Of a DNA stretch of 26,294 nt, positions 24,107 through 26,294 are shown piece after piece. The notes below the pieces were generated by a model. The model had not been told where the DNA came from, did not search any database, and saw only the letters and a program-made list of their open reading frames with translations. The translations under genes were made by a program, and so were the position numbers. Every line of letters starts with the position of its first letter. Position 1 is the stretch's first letter. The stretch comes from Acinetobacter sp. (GTDB lineage: Bacteria; Pseudomonadota; Gammaproteobacteria; Pseudomonadales; Moraxellaceae): NCBI GenBank assembly GCA_030152275.1, contig JASLHF010000139.1:1-26294 (forward strand), in the 5' to 3' direction.

Positions 24107-25450
24107 TTATTTGTTTTTATTTTTTAATTGCGGCACTGCAGAGCCTGTACCAACTGACAATAGGCCAGTGTTGGTATAGATGCCCAGTTTTGCGCGGGTA
24201 TCGGTAATGTCGAGGTTGCGCATAGTCAACTGGCCAATACGGTCAGCAGGGCTGAACATTGAGTCGCCTTTTTCCATGGTTAAACGCTCAGCTTCATAAG
24301 TGAGGTTTTCAGATTCAGTGTTCATAATAGTGTAGTCATTACCGCGGCGCAGTTCTAATGTCACTGTGCCTGTAATGGCTTTAGCCACCCAGCGCTGTGC
24401 AGTTTCACGCAGCATGAGTGACTGAGAATCGAACCAGCGGCCTTGATACAATAAACGGCCTAAACGTAAACCGTTAATGCGGTATTGTTCAATCGTATCT
24501 TCGTTATGAATACCCGTTACAAGGCGTTCATAAGCAATGTGAAGAAGCGCCATACCCGGAGCTTCATAGATGCCGCGAGATTTCGCTTCGATGATACGGT
24601 TTTCGATTTGGTCAGACATGCCTAAGCCGTGACGGCCGCCGATACGGTTGGCTTCAAGAATCAATTCAACAGGATCTTCGATACGTTTGCCGTTCAATGC
24701 AACAGGGAAGCCTTCTTCGAAAGTTACAGAAACTTCTTCAGCTTCAACTTTTACATCATCTTTCCAGAACGCAACGCCCATAATTGGGTCAACGATTTTG
24801 ATGCCTGCATTTAGGTATTCAAGATCTTTTGCTTCATGAGTTGCGCCCAGCATGTTTGAATCTGTTGAGTACGCTTTCTCTTTCGACATTTTGTAGTCAA
24901 AACCATTGTCGATTAAGAATTGTGACATTTCAGCGCGGCCGCCCAATTCATCAATGAACTGTTGGTCCAGCCAAGGCTTATAAATCTTAAGCGCAGGGTT
25001 AGTGAGCAAACCATAACGATAGAAACGTTCAATATCGTTACCTTTATAAGTTGAGCCATCACCCCAGATGTTTACGTCATCTTCTTTCATTGCAGTTACA
25101 AGCATAGTGCCTGTAACAGCACGGCCAAGCGGCGTAGTATTGAAGTAAGGAACGCCGCCAGTGCTGATATGGAATGCACCGCACTGAATGGCTGCAATAC
25201 CCTCTAATGCAAGCTGTAAACGGCAGTCAACTAAGCGGGCTTTTACTGCGCCATACGCTTCTGCTTTACGTGGAATCGCATCATAGTCATCTTCATCAGG
25301 CTGACCTAAGTTTGCTGTATAAGCATAAGGCTGAGCGCCTTTTTGTTTCATCCACAATAAAGCAGCTGAAGTATCTAGACCACCAGAGAAGGCAATACCA
25401 ACTTTTTTGCCTACTGGGACATTCTGCAAGATAGTTGCATTATCAGACAT
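24107..25450 (-). CDS. argG: Argininosuccinate synthase
   Basis: Joins citrulline and aspartate with ATP to argininosuccinate, the penultimate step of arginine synthesis, in the cytoplasm. 447 residues, the length of the E. coli-type enzyme. The ATP pyrophosphatase P-loop is AFSGGLDTS at 20-28. Other conserved stretches are YTANLGQPDEDDYDAIPRKA, the aspartate/citrulline site region HISTGGVPYFNTTPLGR, and WGDGSTYKGNDIERFYRYG. It is monocistronic, with an extended -10 promoter and a hairpin in its leader. No ARG-box-like pair was recognised upstream by eye. Confidence 0.97.
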   Translation of the reverse strand: MSDNATILQNVPVGKKVGIAFSGGLDTSAALLWMKQKGAQPYAYTANLGQPDEDDYDAIPRKAEAYGAVKARLVDCRLQLALEGIAAIQCGAFHISTGGVPYFNTTPLGRAVTGTMLVTAMKEDDVNIWGDGSTYKGNDIERFYRYGLLTNPALKIYKPWLDQQFIDELGGRAEMSQFLIDNGFDYKMSKEKAYSTDSNMLGATHEAKDLEYLNAGIKIVDPIMGVAFWKDDVKVEAEEVSVTFEEGFPVALNGKRIEDPVELILEANRIGGRHGLGMSDQIENRIIEAKSRGIYEAPGMALLHIAYERLVTGIHNEDTIEQYRINGLRLGRLLYQGRWFDSQSLMLRETAQRWVAKAITGTVTLELRRGNDYTIMNTESENLTYEAERLTMEKGDSMFSPADRIGQLTMRNLDITDTRAKLGIYTNTGLLSVGTGSAVPQLKNKNK

Positions 25451-25477
25451 TGTTAATCCTAACTTATTTCAAATAGG

Positions 25478-25495
25478 CACCAAGAATTGGTGGCC
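25478..25495 (-). promoter_or_regulatory. Hairpin in the argG 5' leader
   Basis: CACCAA (25478-25483) and TTGGTG (25487-25492) pair around GAA, extended by GG/CC across one bulge. It sits about 28 bases before the argG ATG within the predicted untranslated leader, near where a ribosome would bind. Confidence 0.45.
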
Positions 25496-25517
25496 AAGGA
25501 GAATCTGTAAACTATTT

Positions 25518-25526
25518 ATTATAGCA
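25518..25526 (-). promoter_or_regulatory. Extended -10 promoter of argG
   Basis: Minus strand TGCTATAAT: a perfect TATAAT at 25518-25523 preceded by TGn. The -35 region (about 25541-25546) is only A-rich, as expected for an extended -10 promoter. Predicted leader about 60 bases. Confidence 0.75.
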
Positions 25527-25904
25527 CTTTTAGCGCTGGATTTTTTCTGAAAAAATTCGCAATAGATAAAAAAACGATTGGAAGAATTGATTTTTATCGA
25601 AGAAATAGAATGAATCACTTAAGCCGCAGTAAAATCTGTGTATATATTGCATAACGTGCGGCTTGCAATTGGGTAAATCTATTTCATGCTGTTTGAAAAA
25701 TTCAAATCAGCTTAAAACTGGATGTATGGAACGATGATTTAACCCCAATATTCGATATGCTAATTCACTGTGAAGAATTGCCCGTTTTGATGAAGCTCAT
25801 GGTTGCTTAAATGTTAATCATGCAAAGAAAAATCATACTATTGAAAATTAAAATAATATAAATGTGAACGTTAGAACAACAGGGATAAATGGAGGCGGGA
25901 GCCT
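25527..25904. other. Intergenic stretch upstream of argG
   Basis: No coding frame is supported. It is AT-rich. One perfect 8-bp inverted repeat, AAGCCGCA (25621-25628) and TGCGGCTT (25657-25664), encloses 28 bases. At 25891-25895 GGAGG leads into the doubtful ORF that follows. Confidence 0.5.
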
Positions 25905-26123
25905 ATGTGCGCTCAAGAGGATACTTATCGATATTTTTGGGAAAGACAGAGGTATGTTCCAAAAATGAAGATTCATATGCAGCAGCAGTTTGATGGGGAG
26001 GGTGAACAGATGGTGTTGATGGGCAGGTATGGCCGTGCTTTGATTAGATCACCGATGAAAAATGGTGAACCAGAGAATATGCTTTGCTTGGGTTTTGTGG
26101 TTTTGCTGCAGGGACTGTCATAG
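25905..26123 (+). CDS. Doubtful 72-residue ORF, unknown function
   Basis: ATG 25905 follows a strong Shine-Dalgarno (GGAGG at 25891-25895, 9-base gap). The product is charged in its first half (QEDTYRYFWERQRYVPKMK, then QFDGEGEQMV) and hydrophobic at the end (CLGFVVLLQGLS). No domain, signal peptide or family is recognised. An overlapping frame also opens at ATG 25890 (33 residues). The sequence could be a genuine orphan gene, or a fragment of a longer or dispersed element cut off by the surrounding non-coding DNA. An inverted repeat CATTAAG/CTTAATG (26130-26150) follows the stop without a T run. Confidence 0.3.
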   Translation: MCAQEDTYRYFWERQRYVPKMKIHMQQQFDGEGEQMVLMGRYGRALIRSPMKNGEPENMLCLGFVVLLQGLS

Positions 26124-26294
26124 CGGCCGCATTAAGAATAGAGCTTAATGTGAAAAAATGAACTGTTTTGATGGCGCATTTATTTGTATATTCAAGTCAT
26201 TAGATCAAATCTGGACTATAGCTAGGCGTGATGACTGCAGAAAGATTATCATACATAGCGTCATACTTTTTATAATTGACGGAAAATCGGCTGA
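26124..26294. other. Non-coding right end
   Basis: 171 AT-rich bases with no supported gene. Apart from the inverted repeat CATTAAG/CTTAATG at 26130-26150, nothing stands out; a following gene's promoter may begin here but is cut by the window edge. Confidence 0.4.

Noticed and set aside
24629..24839. Two overlapping plus-strand ORFs of about 60 residues inside argG
   Set aside because: Antisense to highly conserved argininosuccinate synthase sequence; no ribosome sites.

Overview
The window looks like core chromosome of an Acinetobacter-type gammaproteobacterium (Moraxellaceae). The main pointers are a single protein joining RNase HI to the DNA polymerase III epsilon proofreading exonuclease, a very long MltD with many LysM repeats, E. 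coli-type (447-residue) argG, class II pyrC, AT-rich intergenic DNA and very few Shine-Dalgarno-poor exceptions. Species level is not claimed. No phage, transposon, CRISPR array or recognisable defence or secretion system is visible. Almost everything is conserved housekeeping, and the unusual signals are in arrangement, small genes and non-coding dyads.

Layout: positions 1-1410 (minus) hold the rnhA-dnaQ fusion, cut by the left window edge. Divergent from it is mltD (1619-4987, plus), followed without an obvious terminator by the peptide ABC importer yejABEF (5060-10595), a tight operon with overlapping genes. A flavin oxidoreductase of the old yellow enzyme family (10738-11982) follows behind two inverted repeats. 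Then come minus-strand genes: a glutathione S-transferase (12035-12724), a strong bidirectional terminator, three tandem identical tRNA-Glu genes with a near-consensus promoter, an alpha/beta hydrolase, an amino acid permease, a fourth identical tRNA-Glu with its own promoter, and a second paralogous permease. Next is a Fur-box-preceded TonB-dependent receptor (18087-20564) with a terminator and a 45-residue membrane peptide gene behind it. A large hairpin element (20733-20784) separates this from rnt and pyrC, which overlap by 16 bases. Divergent from pyrC is a membrane diguanylate cyclase (22637-23893, plus), facing argG (24107-25450, minus) across a bidirectional terminator. The right end (25451-26294) is mostly non-coding, with one doubtful 72-residue ORF.

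How the genes may work together: MltD cleaves peptidoglycan to anhydromuropeptides, and the adjacent YejABEF is a peptide importer whose relatives in some alphaproteobacteria take up muropeptides. The neighbourhood is therefore a candidate wall-turnover and recycling unit (inference). The four tRNA-Glu copies form direct repeats flanking a permease-hydrolase segment, which could expand or collapse by recombination. The TonB receptor is probably iron-regulated. RNase T and dihydroorotase are probably translationally coupled.
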